The translations under genes were made by a program, and so were the position numbers. A model generated the notes under the pieces. It was not told the origin of the DNA. It did no database searches and saw nothing but the letters and a program-made list of their open reading frames with translations. From positions 4,477,730 through 4,541,729 of the forward strand of contig NZ_CP016756.1 in NCBI RefSeq assembly GCF_001700965.1: a stretch of 64,000 bases of DNA. The letters are read 5' to 3'. The stretch is from Stenotrophomonas nitritireducens (lineage in GTDB: Bacteria; Pseudomonadota; Gammaproteobacteria; Xanthomonadales; Xanthomonadaceae). Below are positions 62,498-64,000 of this stretch, one piece after another (positions within the stretch are counted from its first letter, which is position 1; each line of letters opens with the position of its first letter).

Positions 62498-64000
62498 ATG
62501 AACCTGACCACAGAACTCGAACTGCCAGTAATACTCCCAGGTGTCTCTCGGGACGACAGCTGCGTCCAGAGGCTGGTCGCTGGTCTTCAGGACATGGAGG
62601 GAGTATCGCGCGTGCACATTCGCGAGGGTAGCGACGAAGCTCTCGGAACGCTCTGCATTCATTACGACCCCGAGATCGTCTCGCTTCAGCGAGTGCCGAG
62701 AGGTGGCGCATCCGTGGGCATTGAGTTGGGTGATCGGTATGGCCACCTTTTCTTGGAGCTTGGTTCGGCCGTTCACACGAAAGGCAAGGACAATTGCGGC
62801 GCAAGTGCAGGCCGTACCAGGCGTCATTGAAGCCACCACCAGCCCAGCTGGTGGCATAAGCATCGAGTACGAGAGAGCCAAGACAGGCGAGGCGGAGCTG
62901 AGAGCGAAGCTTGAGGCGCTGGGTGTAGCGCAAGAGCCACCGAGTCCGAGGGGAGATTTGAAGGATCAGCACGAAGGACACGATCACAAGGACCGACAGG
63001 ACCCCGGTCATTCCCACGGGGGCACGCTAGGTGGCAATAGTGAGCTGATCTTCTCACTTGCTTGCGGCCTGCTCCTGATCGTGGGATTTGCGATTGAAAA
63101 GCTTGGGTTGACCCAAACGCCCTGGATCCCCACAGCGTTTTACGTAGCAGCCTACGTCTTTGGCGGCTGGTTCACGCTTGGCGAGGCGATCGGGAACATC
63201 AAGCTGAAGCGCTTTGAGATCGATACGCTGATGCTGGTTGCAGCGGCAGGCGCAGCCGCGCTCGGCGCATGGGCCGAAGGCGCCTTGCTTCTGTTCCTCT
63301 TCAGTCTCGGTCACGCCCTTGAACACTACGCGATGGGCCGGGCTAAACGTGCGATAGAAGCTCTCGCCAAGCTTGCCCCAGAAACTGCCAGGGTGCTGAG
63401 GAATGGGCAGGTCGTGGAAGTCCAGGTTGAATCGTTGATACCTGGAGATGTGGTGGTCGTACGTCCCAATGACCGGATGCCGGCGGACGGATTCGTTATC
63501 AAAGGGGCTAGCAGCGTTGACCAAGCCCCTGTCACCGGGGAAAGCATCCCGGTTGATAAGCTGGCAGTCAATGACGCTGCTCTAGCACGGGATCGACCTG
63601 ATTCGGTGGTAATGGAGTCACGTGTTTTCGCCGGCACTATCAATGGCTCCGGCGCCCTGGAGGTTGAAGTCACGCGTCGATCAGGCGAATCGGCACTGGC
63701 CCGCGTCGTCAAGATGGTGAGCGAAGCCGAAACCAGGAAATCGCCAACGCAGCGCTTCACAGACAAGTTTGAGAGGGTATTCGTTCCCGCTGTTCTGATC
63801 TTGGCCGTGCTGTTACTTTTCTCATGGATCGTGATCGATGAGCCATTCCCGCGACAGCTTCTATCGAGCGATGGCGGTACTTGTAGCGGCAAGCCCTTGC
63901 GCACTGGCAATCGCGACTCCAAGCGCGGTTCTAGCGGGAATTGCGCGAGCTGCGCGAGGTGGCGTACTCATCAAGGGTGGCGCACCACTGGAGGAGCTGG
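62498..64000 (+). pseudogene. P1B-type metal-transporting ATPase (CzcP/CadA-like), frameshifted, cut by window end
   Basis: Starts MNLTTELELPVILPGVSRDD with GGAGGG upstream. Recognisable parts in order: an N-terminal metal-binding-like domain, a His-rich linker (HEGHDHKDRQDPGHSHGG), helices, the actuator motif VTGESIPVDK, then the membrane motif SPCALAIATPSAVLAG before the window ends. SPC rather than CPC is the P1B-4 (CzcP/CoaT) signature. Frame changes occur near 62765 (into FTRKARTIAAQVQAVPGV) and near 63855 (PFPRQ instead of PFRDSFYRAM). The phosphorylation domain lies outside the window. Confidence 0.82.

Overview
This is about 64 kb of a Stenotrophomonas-like gammaproteobacterium (Xanthomonadaceae). 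The left 18 kb is ordinary GC-rich housekeeping chromosome in Xanthomonadaceae-like order: hflD-mnmA-nudJ, clpS-clpA, infA-aat, trxB, ftsK, lolA-rarA-crcB, glk, a glycosylasparaginase and cutC. REP-type palindromes that open with GTAG (5542-5650), as in the SMAG repeats of S. maltophilia, support the genus. The core ends at a chromosomal dif site (18535-18562). Everything to its right is accessory DNA.

18.5-25.9 kb is a complete filamentous-phage (Inovirus) prophage integrated at dif. It has an HTH repressor with an operator, a chain of very small overlapping genes, a Rep initiator, ssDNA-binding protein, major coat, pIII-like adhesin, pVI-like protein and Zot-like assembly ATPase. The right att lies inside the 3' end of the repressor gene. 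Joining the two ends in silico extends the repressor by 30 codons and makes its stop overlap the next phage start by ATGA, so integration appears to change the repressor C-terminus.

26-30.3 kb holds a divergent tnpT/tnpS-type cointegrate-resolution pair with a candidate core site between them, and then a tandem-domain class III nucleotidyl cyclase (28982-30322). The cyclase resembles those of cyclic-pyrimidine (Pycsar) phage defence but has no visible effector.

30.7-47.3 kb is a scrapyard built around single-tyrosine IS91/ISCR-type rolling-circle elements, all in one orientation: two full-length transposases, one C-terminal remnant, and one N-terminal half fused in frame to an IS3-family integrase. 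Three left ends carry the ISCR oriIS motif. The DNA between and beside them is truncated housekeeping genes that look to come from several donors: tsaD'-folB-mscS-folK', an SDR oxidoreductase, tex', gcd', lemA'-VIT transporter, groEL', a hydrolase', a ferric-reductase-like protein and hsdR'.

47.4-52.8 kb is a Tn3-family transposase (interrupted by one in-frame TAA) in an apparent operon with a tyrosine recombinase and a metal-sensing MerR regulator. A divergent CDF transporter lies behind a textbook 19-bp-spacer MerR promoter.

53-64 kb is a metal and envelope island: two paralogous Cys/His-rich secreted peptides, an arnT remnant, an eptA/MCR-family lipid A phosphoethanolamine transferase with dgkA, and czcCBA followed by a P1B-type metal ATPase cut by the window end. 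czcA and the ATPase contain at least five single-base indels, so they are either decaying or sequencing/assembly errors. No rRNA, tRNA or CRISPR array was seen.
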